NCBI GenBank assembly: GCA_947627875.1
Contig: CANQXS010000009.1
Span: forward strand, 29,208 to 93,207
Source: an uncultured Clostridia bacterium
GTDB taxonomy: Bacteria; Bacillota; Clostridia; Oscillospirales; Ruminococcaceae
DNA: 64,000 nucleotides
Direction of reading: 5' to 3'
Of this stretch, positions 1-11,065 are shown one piece after another. How positions within the stretch are numbered: the stretch's first letter is position 1; the number at the start of each line of letters is the position of its first letter. Made by a program: the position numbers and the translations under genes. The notes beneath the pieces were generated by a model. The model was not told where the DNA came from and made no database searches. It saw nothing but the letters and a program-made list of their open reading frames with translations.

Positions 1-804
<804 letters not shown>

Positions 805-963
805 GCAATTTTTTACCGCTTTTGGCAGAAAATACCAAAAATTGCCGAATTACGGATGATTTTACTTTAATAAGCAAAATTAGTAACGCAGCGTTGTGCA
901 TTTTGCAAAAAAAGCCAATCAAAAGTTTATTGAAATTATTTTCTGATTTTTTCTTTTGAATTA

Positions 964-992
964 TTGAATTTACCTCAAGTGTATGATATAAT
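964..992 (+). promoter_or_regulatory. SigA-type promoter of the malto-oligosaccharide operon
   Basis: TTGAAT (964-969), 17-bp spacer, TATAAT (987-992). Confidence 0.75.
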
Positions 993-1097
993 AAACAATG
1001 GCAAAGCGAGCAGGGATATCCCTGCTCTTCATTCCTACTTTGTAGGAATGAAACAACTTTGTCAACACACACGCAAAATTTTAAGGAGGCATTAACA

Positions 1098-2618
1098 ATG
1101 AAAAAACTCTTAGCACTTATCATGGCGCTTGCGATGGTTCTGTCGCTCGCTGCCTGCGGCGACGGAAGCACCCCTTCCGAAGGTGAAGGCGACGGCGGCG
1201 GTTCGGCCGATATTTCCGGCACCTATGACGTTGTCATCTGGGCGCCCGAAGCGGCTGTAGACCTCACCAAGAGTCAGGTCGAAGATTTCAACAAATCCAA
1301 TGAATACGGAATCACCATCAACGCGACCGTTGAGCCCGTTTCCGAGGCCGACGCCGCAACAAATATGATCACCGATGTTCAGGCGGGCGGAGATCTCTAT
1401 TTCTTCGCTCAGGACCAGCTCAGCCGTCTTATTCAGGCGGGCGCCCTTTCCAAGCTCGGAACCTCTGCGGCTCAGTTTGCAAAGGACAACAACAACGCCG
1501 CTTCTATCCTTGCCGCTCAGTCCGGCTCCGACCTCTACGCTTATCCTCTCACTGCCGATAACGGATACTTTATGTATTACGACAAGAGCGTAGTTCCGGA
1601 TTCCGACGTCGACAGCCTCGAAGCCATAATTGCCGACTGCGAGAACGCCGGCAAGAACATCTCTTACGAACTCGAGAACGCCTGGTATACCGCCGGCTTC
1701 TTCTTCGGTGTCGGCTGCCATTCCGATTGGGTAACTGATGACGACGGCAACTTTATCTCTATCGACGACGACTTCAACTCCGATAAGGGTCTTATCGCCG
1801 CCAAGGGAATCCAGAAGGTCGTCACCTCCAAGAGCTATGTCAACTCCTCCACTGCCGATTTCGCCAGCGGTTCCGCCGTTGTAGTTACCGGTACCTGGAA
1901 CTATGCGACCATAAAGGATCAGCTCGGCGACAACTTCGGAGTTACCGATCTTCCTTCCTTCGAGGTTGACGGACAGAGCTACCACATCGGCTCCTACAGC
2001 GGCTGCAAGCTCCTCGGCGTAAAGCCTCAGACCGACGCCACCAAGGGCGCCGCTATAGCAAGACTTGCCCAGTATCTCACCGGCAAGGACTGCCAGCTCG
2101 CCCGCTTCAACTCCTTCGGTTGGGGACCTTCCAACAAGGACGCCCTTGCCGATCCCGCCGTTACTGCCGATCCTACCCTCGCCGCTCTTAACGAGCAGGG
2201 CAACTACGCCGTTCCTCAGCCCAACATTCACGGCTCTTGGTGGGATATAGCCAAGGTCATCACCACCGACATCAAGGATTCCGACGGCTCCGAGGCAGCC
2301 CTCAAGGCTGCTCTTGAGAAGTATGAGCAGAGCATCGAAGCTGTGTTCACCATGTCCGACGATGTTAAGAACGCCTTTACCGTTATCGGTTCGATCAACG
2401 GCGACGGCTGGACCCTTGACCTGCCTATGACCGCCGACGGCGATATCTGGACCTCTAACGAGGCTTACACTATGGACGCCGGAGTAGAGTTCAAGTGCCG
2501 CCAGGGCAAGAGCTGGGATGTCGCTTATCCTGCCGACAACTATGTAGTTGAGACCGCAGGAACCTATTACATCCAGCTCAACGCCGCCACCGGCGAGGTA
2601 ACCCTTATTCCCGCGTAA
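1098..2618 (+). CDS. Sugar (maltose/maltodextrin-type) ABC transporter substrate-binding lipoprotein with C-terminal carbohydrate-binding-like domain
   Basis: Lipobox LSLAACG; MalE-like central region; RBS AAGGAGG upstream; last about 75 aa resemble a SusE/SusF-like beta-sandwich. Confidence 0.85.
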   Translation: MKKLLALIMALAMVLSLAACGDGSTPSEGEGDGGGSADISGTYDVVIWAPEAAVDLTKSQVEDFNKSNEYGITINATVEPVSEADAATNMITDVQAGGDLYFFAQDQLSRLIQAGALSKLGTSAAQFAKDNNNAASILAAQSGSDLYAYPLTADNGYFMYYDKSVVPDSDVDSLEAIIADCENAGKNISYELENAWYTAGFFFGVGCHSDWVTDDDGNFISIDDDFNSDKGLIAAKGIQKVVTSKSYVNSSTADFASGSAVVVTGTWNYATIKDQLGDNFGVTDLPSFEVDGQSYHIGSYSGCKLLGVKPQTDATKGAAIARLAQYLTGKDCQLARFNSFGWGPSNKDALADPAVTADPTLAALNEQGNYAVPQPNIHGSWWDIAKVITTDIKDSDGSEAALKAALEKYEQSIEAVFTMSDDVKNAFTVIGSINGDGWTLDLPMTADGDIWTSNEAYTMDAGVEFKCRQGKSWDVAYPADNYVVETAGTYYIQLNAATGEVTLIPA

Positions 2619-2732
2619 TTCAGCCTCTAACCAGAGCATATAAAATTCAGCGGCTTTGGCATTGACTGATAAAGCAATAATTAGTCGGGGCCGGCAAAAC
2701 GGTCCCGACATTTTTTGTCAAGGGGTGATAAA

Positions 2733-4322
2733 ATGAGTAAAAACAGGGGCAGCAATACCGGCGGAAGTCGGATAGGCTCGCTGCTTAAGGAATACAGCGA
2801 CGCGGGCTACCTCCGCCTTTCAAAGCTCCAAAAGTTTATCTATAAGATACTGCGTTTCTTCTGCTCGATACCTCGCGCGGTAGGCGGATTCTTCGTCAAG
2901 CTCGGGCGCATCGTCAAAAAAGCTGCAATATCCTTAGCAGACAACATCAAGGACATCGGCGCCACCTTTGTCCACGGCGACTGGAAGACCAAAACCTCGT
3001 TCTTCATTATGGGCTTCGGAAATATAGCCCGCGGGCAGGTGCTCAGGGGAATACTCTTCCTTTTGTTTGAGATCGTCTTTATCGTATATATGATAACAGC
3101 GGGCGGCTACTGGCTCTCGATGCTTCCCTCTTTGGGAAAGCAGGGACCCGAGCAGGGCTACGACCCTGTTCTCGACACATATACCACGCTTTATCATGAC
3201 AACTCCTTCAAGATACTCCTCTACGGCGTTCTTACAATATTCTTCATCATCGCGCTCATCTATACCTGGCGCCTGAACGTTGAGCAGAACAAGCTCGCCG
3301 AAAAGTATCTCAAGGACGGCAAAAAGCTCAAATCCGACAAGGAAGACCTTCGCTCGATGGTCGATGAAAACTTCTATAAAACCCTTCTGGCGCTTCCTTT
3401 GACCGGTATTCTGGTGTTTACGGTAATGCCGATAGTATTTATGATACTCGTCGCGTTCACCAATTACGACGGCGCCCATAACGGTTTTTCCAACAACCTC
3501 TTTACCTGGGTCGGGCTCGACAACTTCAACACCCTGCTCTCTTGGCAGAGCGCGGGCGGCGGGCAGTCTTATTCCGCGACCTTCGGCGAAATTCTCGCCT
3601 GGACGCTTATCTGGGCGTTCCTCGCAACCTTTACCAACTACTTCCTCGGAATGTTCGTCGCGATGATGATAAACAAGAGGGGAATAAAACTCAAGAAGAT
3701 GTGGCGCACTATTTTGGTAATGACCGTCGCCATTCCCCAGTTCATCTCGCTGCTCTACGTTTCAAAGATGTTTGCCAAGAACGGGCTTATCAACCTCACC
3801 TTAAAGGATACCCTCGGCTGGATATCTCAGCCGCTGCCTTTCTGGGACGACCCGACGTGGGCGAGGGTGACGGTAATTCTTATAAACGTTTGGATAGGAA
3901 TTCCCTACCTTATGCTCATAACAACGGGCATTTTAATGAACATTCCCGCCGACCTTTATGAATCGGCGAGGATCGACGGCGCCAACGCCTGGCAGCAATA
4001 CACCAAGATCACCCTGCCGTATATGCTCTTTATAACCGGACCTTATCTTTTAACGAGCTTTACCGGCAATATGAACAACTTCAACGTTATCTATCTTCTC
4101 ACCGGAGGAGCGCCTACCAACCCAAAGGCTTCGGGCGCTGCGGGCTCGGTAGGTTATACCGACCTGCTGATAACCTGGCTGTTCAAGATAACGACAGGCG
4201 CCGAGTCGCAGTATTATCTCGCTTCGGTCGTAGGTATCATGGTGTTTGTCGTGGTAGCGCTTATATCGCTTATAGTCTATAATGTGCTGCCCTCTATCAA
4301 GAATGAGGAGGATTTCCAGTGA
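2733..4322 (+). CDS. Sugar ABC transporter permease, MalF-like
   Basis: Multiple TM helices; EAA-loop ESARIDGANAWQQYTKITLPYM; follows the binding protein. Confidence 0.9.
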   Translation: MSKNRGSNTGGSRIGSLLKEYSDAGYLRLSKLQKFIYKILRFFCSIPRAVGGFFVKLGRIVKKAAISLADNIKDIGATFVHGDWKTKTSFFIMGFGNIARGQVLRGILFLLFEIVFIVYMITAGGYWLSMLPSLGKQGPEQGYDPVLDTYTTLYHDNSFKILLYGVLTIFFIIALIYTWRLNVEQNKLAEKYLKDGKKLKSDKEDLRSMVDENFYKTLLALPLTGILVFTVMPIVFMILVAFTNYDGAHNGFSNNLFTWVGLDNFNTLLSWQSAGGGQSYSATFGEILAWTLIWAFLATFTNYFLGMFVAMMINKRGIKLKKMWRTILVMTVAIPQFISLLYVSKMFAKNGLINLTLKDTLGWISQPLPFWDDPTWARVTVILINVWIGIPYLMLITTGILMNIPADLYESARIDGANAWQQYTKITLPYMLFITGPYLLTSFTGNMNNFNVIYLLTGGAPTNPKASGAAGSVGYTDLLITWLFKITTGAESQYYLASVVGIMVFVVVALISLIVYNVLPSIKNEEDFQ

Positions 4323-5188
4323 TGAGCAAGTCTAATAAACACCATATGGGTATTCGGACGCTCAACCGCGTCAGCAACGGCGCCATCTATACGCTGCTTG
4401 CCATCATAAGCATAATCTGGCTGATTCCCTTCGTATTCATCGTTTTACAGTCCTTCCGAGTTGAGAATACATATCAGGTCGGATACGTTATCCCTCAGCA
4501 GTGGGGCTTCCAGAATTACATCAACCTCTGGAATTCCGACTTCAAGCGCTGGTACCTCAACACCTTTATCATCGCGCTTGCCGCGGCGGTGCTCCAAACG
4601 GTCATAGTCCTCTGCATGAGCTACACCCTTTCGCGCTTCCGCTTTAAGCTCAGGGGTCCGCTGATGAGATTTATGCTCATTCTCGGAATGTTCCCCGGAA
4701 TGCTCACGATGATAATCCTCTACCGCGTTCTTGCCGACCTCGGTCTTACCCAGGCAAACGCAGTCCCGGGACTGATCCTCGTAAGCGTCGCCTCCTCGGG
4801 TATGGGCTATTACGTTTCGAAGGGCTTCTTCGATACCATTCCGAAGTCGCTCGACGAGGCTGCAAGAGTCGACGGCGCTACCCGCCTTCAGGTACTCACG
4901 AAGATAATCCTTCCGCTGGCAAAGCCTATAGTTATTTACACCATCCTCACCGCGTTCATGGGTCCTTGGGGCGACTATGTATTCGCAAGATACGTTGCCT
5001 TCGGCACCTCCTCGGGGTATAACGTTGCCGTCGGTATGTACAGCTGGCTGACCAACGACCAGATCGACAGAATGTATACCACCTTCTGCGCGGGCGGCGT
5101 AATAGTGGCTCTTCCCGTTACGATACTCTTCCTCTGCCTCCAGAAGTATTACGTCGAGGGCGTTACCGGCGGCGCGGTCAAGGGATAA
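4319..5188 (+). CDS. Sugar ABC transporter permease, MalG-like
   Basis: EAA-loop DEAARVDGATRLQVLTKIILPLAKP; overlaps the previous stop by 4 nt. Confidence 0.9.
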   Translation: MMSKSNKHHMGIRTLNRVSNGAIYTLLAIISIIWLIPFVFIVLQSFRVENTYQVGYVIPQQWGFQNYINLWNSDFKRWYLNTFIIALAAAVLQTVIVLCMSYTLSRFRFKLRGPLMRFMLILGMFPGMLTMIILYRVLADLGLTQANAVPGLILVSVASSGMGYYVSKGFFDTIPKSLDEAARVDGATRLQVLTKIILPLAKPIVIYTILTAFMGPWGDYVFARYVAFGTSSGYNVAVGMYSWLTNDQIDRMYTTFCAGGVIVALPVTILFLCLQKYYVEGVTGGAVKG

Positions 5189-5209
5189 AATGAAAGGAGA
5201 ATCCGTGAT

Positions 5210-6331
5210 ATGGCAAGTGTAAAACTGACTAATGTCAAAAAGGTATACGACAAAAACGTCGTGGCTGTCCACGACTTCAACCTTGAGATAAACGACAAGG
5301 AATTCGTTGTATTCGTCGGACCTTCCGGCTGCGGAAAGTCCACCACCCTGAGAATGATAGCCGGTCTCGAGGAGATAAGCGAGGGAACGGTAGAGATCGA
5401 CGGCGAGGTAGTAAACGACCTTCAGCCGAAGGACCGCGGAATAGCGATGGTATTCCAGAACTACGCCCTTTACCCCCATATGACCGTCTACGATAACATC
5501 GCCTTCTCTTTAAGGCTCAAAAAGACCCCCGAAGACGTTATCTACGATAAGGTAACAAAAGCCGCCGAGACCCTCGGCATTACCGAATATCTTATGCGCA
5601 AGCCGAGAGCTCTTTCGGGCGGACAGAGGCAGCGCGTTGCGATAGGAAGGGCTATGGTCCGCGACTCGAAGGTGTTCCTTATGGACGAGCCGCTCTCAAA
5701 CCTCGACGCAAAGCTCCGCAACCAGATGCGCGCCGAGATAATCCTGCTCCGCCAGAAGCTCGACACCACGTTCATCTACGTCACCCACGACCAGACCGAG
5801 GCAATGACCCTTGCCGACCGCATAGTGATTATGAAGGACGGCTATATAATGCAGGTCGGCTCGCCCGACGAGGTGTTCGATATGCCCGATAACCTCTTTG
5901 TCGCCGAGTTTATCGGCGCGCCTAAGATGAACATTATCAAAACCGAGCTTCTCTGCGAAGACGGCAGGTATTACGTTACTCCCTTCGGCGCGAAGATCGC
6001 CGTCGACGGCGACAAGGGCGAGATGCTTTCAAAGCGCGGCATAAAGGCGGGTCCCGTTCTTCTGGGCGTACGCCCCGAGCATATAGGTCTCTCCGAAAAG
6101 TCAGAGAACTCCATTCCCTGCACCCTTGTCGTAGACGAAATGATGGGCTCAGAGCTTCATCTTCACGTCGACACCGAGGACGGCACGCGCCTTATCGTCC
6201 GCGTCCCGACTATCGACATCGGCAAGGAGGAGCGCAAGGCTCTCGTCGCCGGCGCGAAGCTTTATATCACCTTCGGCGGCAAGGCTATGCACCTCTTCAA
6301 CCCCGAGACCGAGAAGAACCTTCTCACCTGA
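5210..6331 (+). CDS. Sugar ABC transporter ATP-binding protein (MsmK/MalK/UgpC type)
   Basis: Walker A GPSGCGKST, signature LSGGQRQRVAIGRA, Walker B VFLMDEPLSNLDAKLR, C-terminal TOBE-like region. Confidence 0.95.
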   Translation: MASVKLTNVKKVYDKNVVAVHDFNLEINDKEFVVFVGPSGCGKSTTLRMIAGLEEISEGTVEIDGEVVNDLQPKDRGIAMVFQNYALYPHMTVYDNIAFSLRLKKTPEDVIYDKVTKAAETLGITEYLMRKPRALSGGQRQRVAIGRAMVRDSKVFLMDEPLSNLDAKLRNQMRAEIILLRQKLDTTFIYVTHDQTEAMTLADRIVIMKDGYIMQVGSPDEVFDMPDNLFVAEFIGAPKMNIIKTELLCEDGRYYVTPFGAKIAVDGDKGEMLSKRGIKAGPVLLGVRPEHIGLSEKSENSIPCTLVVDEMMGSELHLHVDTEDGTRLIVRVPTIDIGKEERKALVAGAKLYITFGGKAMHLFNPETEKNLLT

Positions 6332-6420
6332 CAACAACTTATTTCCGATATCTCTGCGCTTTTGTGGGCTGTGACCCTTCACGGTCACGGCCCCTTAAGC
6401 TTGCAGGCAAGGAGGCTAAT

Positions 6421-8091
6421 ATGAAAAAATGTGCAATAGCGCTCGTTCTTGCCGTTCTGATGCTCGTTTCCGGCTGCACCGGAGGCGAAAATCAGGACGA
6501 CGGCGTTCCGCTCGGCGGCGACGGGCGCGACAAGACCGGAGCCTATCTTCTGGCAGCCAACGGCGAAGCCGTTATAGACGGCGGCGCGGCGAAGAACGCA
6601 GTCGAAACTACGGATAACTACAGGGTCTTTTATGAGATATTCGTAGGCTCGTTCTCAGATTCCGACGGCGACGGCACAGGCGACCTGAAGGGGATAATCA
6701 ACCGAATGGATTACCTCAACGACGGCGACGACTCCTCGGGGCTAAGCCTCGGAGTGGAGGGAATATGGCTCACCCCGATATTCAAGTCCTCGAGCTACCA
6801 TAAATACGACGTCGACGACTACTATCAGATCGACCCCGCATTCGGCACCGAGGACGACCTCAAGCAGCTTATAGATATCTGCCACGAGCGCAACGTAAAG
6901 ATCATTCTCGACCTTGTTCTGAATCACACCGGCACCAACAACCCCTGGTTCAACGCGTTCAAAGCTGCGCATATAAGCGGCGACACCTCTGACCCCTATT
7001 ACGACTTCTACACCTATTACTCCGAGGACGATGTAATACCCACTGGGCGCGCGTTTACGAAGCTTTCGGGGACTAAGGACTACTACGAGTGCAACTTCTC
7101 TGGGAGTATGCCCGAGCTGAATTACGACAACGAAGCCGTCCGCCAAGCCGTGCTCGACGTTGCTAAATACTATCTCGACCTCGGGATAGACGGCTTCAGG
7201 TTCGATGCCGCGAAGTATATCTATTACGGCGATAACCCCCGCAGCGCGGAATTCTGGCAGTGGTATATGGACGAGCTGAGAGCGATAAAGCCCGATATTT
7301 ATACCGTTGCAGAGGTCTGGGACAGCGACGGCGTGACCGATTGCTATTATCCCGCGCTCAACTGCTTTAACTTCACAACCTCGCAGACCTCGGGGCTTAT
7401 AGCTCAGACCGCTCAGGCGGGCGACGTAAACCAATACACCTCTTACGTCGAGAGCTATATCAAGCGCGTCGAGCCGATGAACGACGGCGCGATGATAGTT
7501 CCGTTCATCGCCAACCACGACACCGACAGGGCGGCGGGGTATCTCACCGAGGCGAGCGGGCAGATGCAGATGGCAGCGAACCTCTATATCCTGTCGGCGG
7601 GCTCGCCGTTTATCTATTACGGCGAAGAGATCGGGCTAAGGGGCTCGCGCGGAGGCGCAAATACCGACGCCAACCGCCGTCTTAAGATGGAATGGGGCGA
7701 CGGCGACAAGGTCTCGGACCCCGAAGGCACGAGCTACGGCTCGAGCCGCGTAAACGCGACGGTCTCGGAGCAGATAGGCGACGGAGGCAGTCTTTTCAGC
7801 TATTATAAGAAGCTGATAATGATAAGAAAGGCCAACCCCGCGATCGCGAGAGGGGAATATACCGCTTTAAAATTCTCAGACACCAAGGTCGGCGGATTTA
7901 AAGCCGAGCTCGACGGCAAAGCCGTTGCGGTTATCCACAACACCACCAACAGCGAAAAAACGGTAGACCTCGCCGAGGCGGGCATAAGTTCGGCTTCGCT
8001 CAACGCCTATATCGGAATGGGGAGCGCCTCGCTCGAAGGGACTGTTTTAACGCTGAGCGAAAAGACGAGCGCAGTTATTGACATCGGATAA
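6421..8091 (+). CDS. GH13 alpha-amylase family lipoprotein
   Basis: Lipobox LMLVSGC; GH13 regions DLVLNHTG, DGFRFDAAKY, AEVWD, FIANHD. Confidence 0.92.
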   Translation: MKKCAIALVLAVLMLVSGCTGGENQDDGVPLGGDGRDKTGAYLLAANGEAVIDGGAAKNAVETTDNYRVFYEIFVGSFSDSDGDGTGDLKGIINRMDYLNDGDDSSGLSLGVEGIWLTPIFKSSSYHKYDVDDYYQIDPAFGTEDDLKQLIDICHERNVKIILDLVLNHTGTNNPWFNAFKAAHISGDTSDPYYDFYTYYSEDDVIPTGRAFTKLSGTKDYYECNFSGSMPELNYDNEAVRQAVLDVAKYYLDLGIDGFRFDAAKYIYYGDNPRSAEFWQWYMDELRAIKPDIYTVAEVWDSDGVTDCYYPALNCFNFTTSQTSGLIAQTAQAGDVNQYTSYVESYIKRVEPMNDGAMIVPFIANHDTDRAAGYLTEASGQMQMAANLYILSAGSPFIYYGEEIGLRGSRGGANTDANRRLKMEWGDGDKVSDPEGTSYGSSRVNATVSEQIGDGGSLFSYYKKLIMIRKANPAIARGEYTALKFSDTKVGGFKAELDGKAVAVIHNTTNSEKTVDLAEAGISSASLNAYIGMGSASLEGTVLTLSEKTSAVIDIG

Positions 8092-8115
8092 ATATTAAAT
8101 CGAAAGGGGATCAAT

Positions 8116-10839
8116 ATGAAAAACAGAATCGGTAAGCGCCTTCTGAGCGCGGCTTTGGCGCTCTGCGTAACGCTGGCGCTGATGTCGTCCTGCATACCGG
8201 CCGTATTCGCGGCTTCAAACGGCGTGACTATAGCGCTTCATTACCACCGCCCCGACGAAGCCTACGACGGCTGGGACGTATGGGCTTGGGCAGACGGTCA
8301 GGACGGCGCGGGCTATGAATTTACAGAGGTCGACGGCGAATTTGTGGCAACGATACCCGTAAAAGCGGGAGTAACGAGGGTGGGCTTCATCGTCCGCTCG
8401 GGCGGGAACAACTGGTCCGCAAAGGACATTAACGCAGACCAGTTCATCGAGCTGCCCGACGTTTTAAGGGGTACCGTTCATATCTACGTCGAATCGGGAG
8501 TAGAGGGCTATACCCGCGTCGACGGCGAAGACGTTGTGACCGGCGTTCTGATCTCATCGGCAAAATACGACTACGACGCCGGAATAGTTATCGTTACCGC
8601 GACGGGACCGGTCAAGGGCGAGCTCAAGGAGGTATTCACCGTCAGCGGCGCCGACGGCGAGCATATTATCTCCGACGCAGCCGAAACCGGCGCGAATACC
8701 TATTCCCTGACGGTCGAGGGCTTGGACCTCAACCAGAGCTACACTCTTATTTTTGACGGAACGGAGTATAAGATAAATATGCCGAACATCTATTCGACCG
8801 AAAGCTTCGATGAGGAATATACCTACGGCGGCAGCGACCTCGGCGCAAACTGGAGCGCCGATAAAACGGTCTTCCGCGTATGGGCTCCGACCGCCGACAG
8901 CGTATCGGTAAGGCTTTACGAGAGCGGGACCGAGGGCACCGACGACCTTATCGAGACTCTCCCGATGACCCCCGACGTAAACGGAACATGGCTCGCTGAA
9001 AAGAGCGGCGACCTCAACGGCACCTACTACACCTTTGAGGTGAACGTAGGCGGAAACGTCAACGAGGCCTGCGACCCTTACGCGAGGACCACCGGCGTAA
9101 ACGGCAAGCGGGCGATGGTGATCGACCTCGATTCCACCGACCCCGAGGGCTGGGCAGAGGATAAAAACCCCAACGCCGACCTCGGCGTGAACGACGCGAT
9201 AATCTACGAGCTCCACGTCCGCGACCTTTCGAGCGATCCGAGCTCTGGGATCAAGAACGTCGGAAAATTCCTCGGTCTGACCGAAACGGGGACCAAGACC
9301 GCAGGCGGAACGGCTACGGGCATCGACCACATAAAGGAGCTCGGCGTTACCCATGTTCACCTGCTGCCGGTATACGATTTCGGCTCTGTCGACGAGACAA
9401 GGCTCGATGAACCGCAGTTCAACTGGGGCTACGACCCCGTGAACTACAACGTCCCCGAGGGCTCTTATTCGACCGACCCTTATAACGGCGCCGTCAGGGT
9501 GAGCGAGATGAAGCAGATGATAAAGGCTATGCATGACAACGGTCTGAGCGTAGTTATGGACGTCGTATATAACCACGTCCAGAGCGCGACCGAGTTCTGC
9601 TTCAATAAGATCGTCCCCGATTACTTCTCCCGCATAAGCGAGAACGGCGTTTATTCCAACGGCTCGGGCTGCGGAAACGACACCGCCTCCGAGCGCAGTA
9701 TGGTCCGCAAATATATCGTCGATTCCGTTAAATACTGGACCGACGAATACCATATCGACGGCTTCCGCTTCGACCTTGTGGGGCTTCTTGACACTCAGAC
9801 GATAAACGAGCTCGTAGAAGCGGTTCACGCCGAGCGCCCCGACGTTATTTTCTACGGCGAGGGCTGGACTATGACGACCGCCGTGACCAAGGAGAACGTC
9901 GAGATGGCGACCCAGCAGAATTCCCGCAAGACCCCGGGCTTCGCCTATTTCAACGACACTATCCGCGACGCCCTTAAGGGCAGCGTGTTCGACAGGGGAG
10001 CGGGCTTCGTTTCGGGCGACTACAACAAGGGCGCGAGCGTGGGAATATGCTTCCTCGGCAAGCCGATTTGGTGCAAATCCCCGACTCAGAGCGTCAACTA
10101 CGCCTCCTGTCACGACAACAACACCCTTATCGACAGAATAGCGCTTTCGCGCGTCGACGCCTCCCGCGAGGACCTAATAAAGATGAACAACCTTGCCGCC
10201 GCGATTTATATGACGAGCCAGGGAATACCCTTTATGCAGGCGGGCGAAGAGATGCTCAGAACAAAGGTAAACGAAGACGGCAGCTTCAACGAGAACAGCT
10301 ATAACGCCTCCGACGCGGTCAATTCGCTTAAGTGGTCGACCCTCGACGAAAAGGAATATTCCGACGTGTTCGAGTATTACAAAGGGCTCATCGCTTTCAG
10401 AAAGGCTCACCCCGCTCTCAGGCAGAGCGACGCCGACTCCGTAAGAGACACCGTTACCCAGGTGAACGGACTTCCGAAGGGAGTTCTGGCGTTTGAGATA
10501 GCCGCCGGAGCCAACGGCGATTCGGCAGAGGGAATGTATCTTATATTCAACGCCTCCGAAGAGACTCAGAGCATTTCGCTTCCCGAGGGCAGCTGGAACG
10601 TTTACATCAACGGCGAAAAGGCCGGCACCGACGCTATAGAAAACGTGAGCGGAACGGCGACCGTCGACCCGATATCGGCGCTCGTGCTGATACGCGGCGA
10701 AGCCGGAGAGGTCAAAGCGGATTCCGCCGGAAGCACCCACGGAATAGGAACAGCAGCGGCGATTTGCGCGGCGGCAGTAGTGGTCTGCGCGGCAGTCGCA
10801 GCGGCAGTAGTTATCAAAAAGCGTGGGAAAAAGAGCTGA
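8116..10839 (+). CDS. pulA: Type I pullulanase (CBM41 + GH13_14) with C-terminal membrane anchor
   Basis: Signal peptide; CBM41-like N-terminus; FNWGYDPVNYNVPEGSYST, DVVYNHV, DGFRFDLVG, YGEGW; C-terminal TM plus KKRGKKS. Confidence 0.92.
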   Translation: MKNRIGKRLLSAALALCVTLALMSSCIPAVFAASNGVTIALHYHRPDEAYDGWDVWAWADGQDGAGYEFTEVDGEFVATIPVKAGVTRVGFIVRSGGNNWSAKDINADQFIELPDVLRGTVHIYVESGVEGYTRVDGEDVVTGVLISSAKYDYDAGIVIVTATGPVKGELKEVFTVSGADGEHIISDAAETGANTYSLTVEGLDLNQSYTLIFDGTEYKINMPNIYSTESFDEEYTYGGSDLGANWSADKTVFRVWAPTADSVSVRLYESGTEGTDDLIETLPMTPDVNGTWLAEKSGDLNGTYYTFEVNVGGNVNEACDPYARTTGVNGKRAMVIDLDSTDPEGWAEDKNPNADLGVNDAIIYELHVRDLSSDPSSGIKNVGKFLGLTETGTKTAGGTATGIDHIKELGVTHVHLLPVYDFGSVDETRLDEPQFNWGYDPVNYNVPEGSYSTDPYNGAVRVSEMKQMIKAMHDNGLSVVMDVVYNHVQSATEFCFNKIVPDYFSRISENGVYSNGSGCGNDTASERSMVRKYIVDSVKYWTDEYHIDGFRFDLVGLLDTQTINELVEAVHAERPDVIFYGEGWTMTTAVTKENVEMATQQNSRKTPGFAYFNDTIRDALKGSVFDRGAGFVSGDYNKGASVGICFLGKPIWCKSPTQSVNYASCHDNNTLIDRIALSRVDASREDLIKMNNLAAAIYMTSQGIPFMQAGEEMLRTKVNEDGSFNENSYNASDAVNSLKWSTLDEKEYSDVFEYYKGLIAFRKAHPALRQSDADSVRDTVTQVNGLPKGVLAFEIAAGANGDSAEGMYLIFNASEETQSISLPEGSWNVYINGEKAGTDAIENVSGTATVDPISALVLIRGEAGEVKADSAGSTHGIGTAAAICAAAVVVCAAVAAAVVIKKRGKKS

Positions 10840-10883
10840 TAAACAGCGAATGCGACCCTTTCGCGCGTGCTTAACGGAACTAA

Positions 10884-10916
10884 AACGCCCCTTCCCGCAG
10901 CGGGGAGGGGTGTTTC
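10884..10916 (+). terminator. Terminator-like hairpin after the pullulanase gene
   Basis: GCCCCTTCCCGC-AGC-GGGGAGGGGTGTTT. Confidence 0.5.
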
Positions 10917-10997
10917 GGCTCCTCCTTTAATTCCTCCCCAAATTGTTGCAGATTGCTTATAATTCCCCGCTTCGGACTCCTAAATTATCGAATCTCC

Positions 10998-11026
10998 TTG
11001 AAATTCCGTTTTTTATGTGATATAAT
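10998..11026 (+). promoter_or_regulatory. SigA-type promoter for cls
   Basis: TTGAAA (10998), 17-bp spacer, TATAAT (11021). Confidence 0.7.
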
Positions 11027-11065
11027 GTAAAAAAATCCCGCACGCAGGGAATTTCGGAGGAAAAT

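Noticed and set aside
1110-2711. 533-aa minus-strand ORF opposite the solute-binding protein gene
   Set aside because: Mirror ORF caused by codon bias; the plus strand has an RBS, lipobox and family motifs, while the minus frame has none
8554-10113. 519-aa minus-strand ORF opposite the pullulanase
   Set aside because: Same antisense codon-bias effect; no RBS or recognisable motifs
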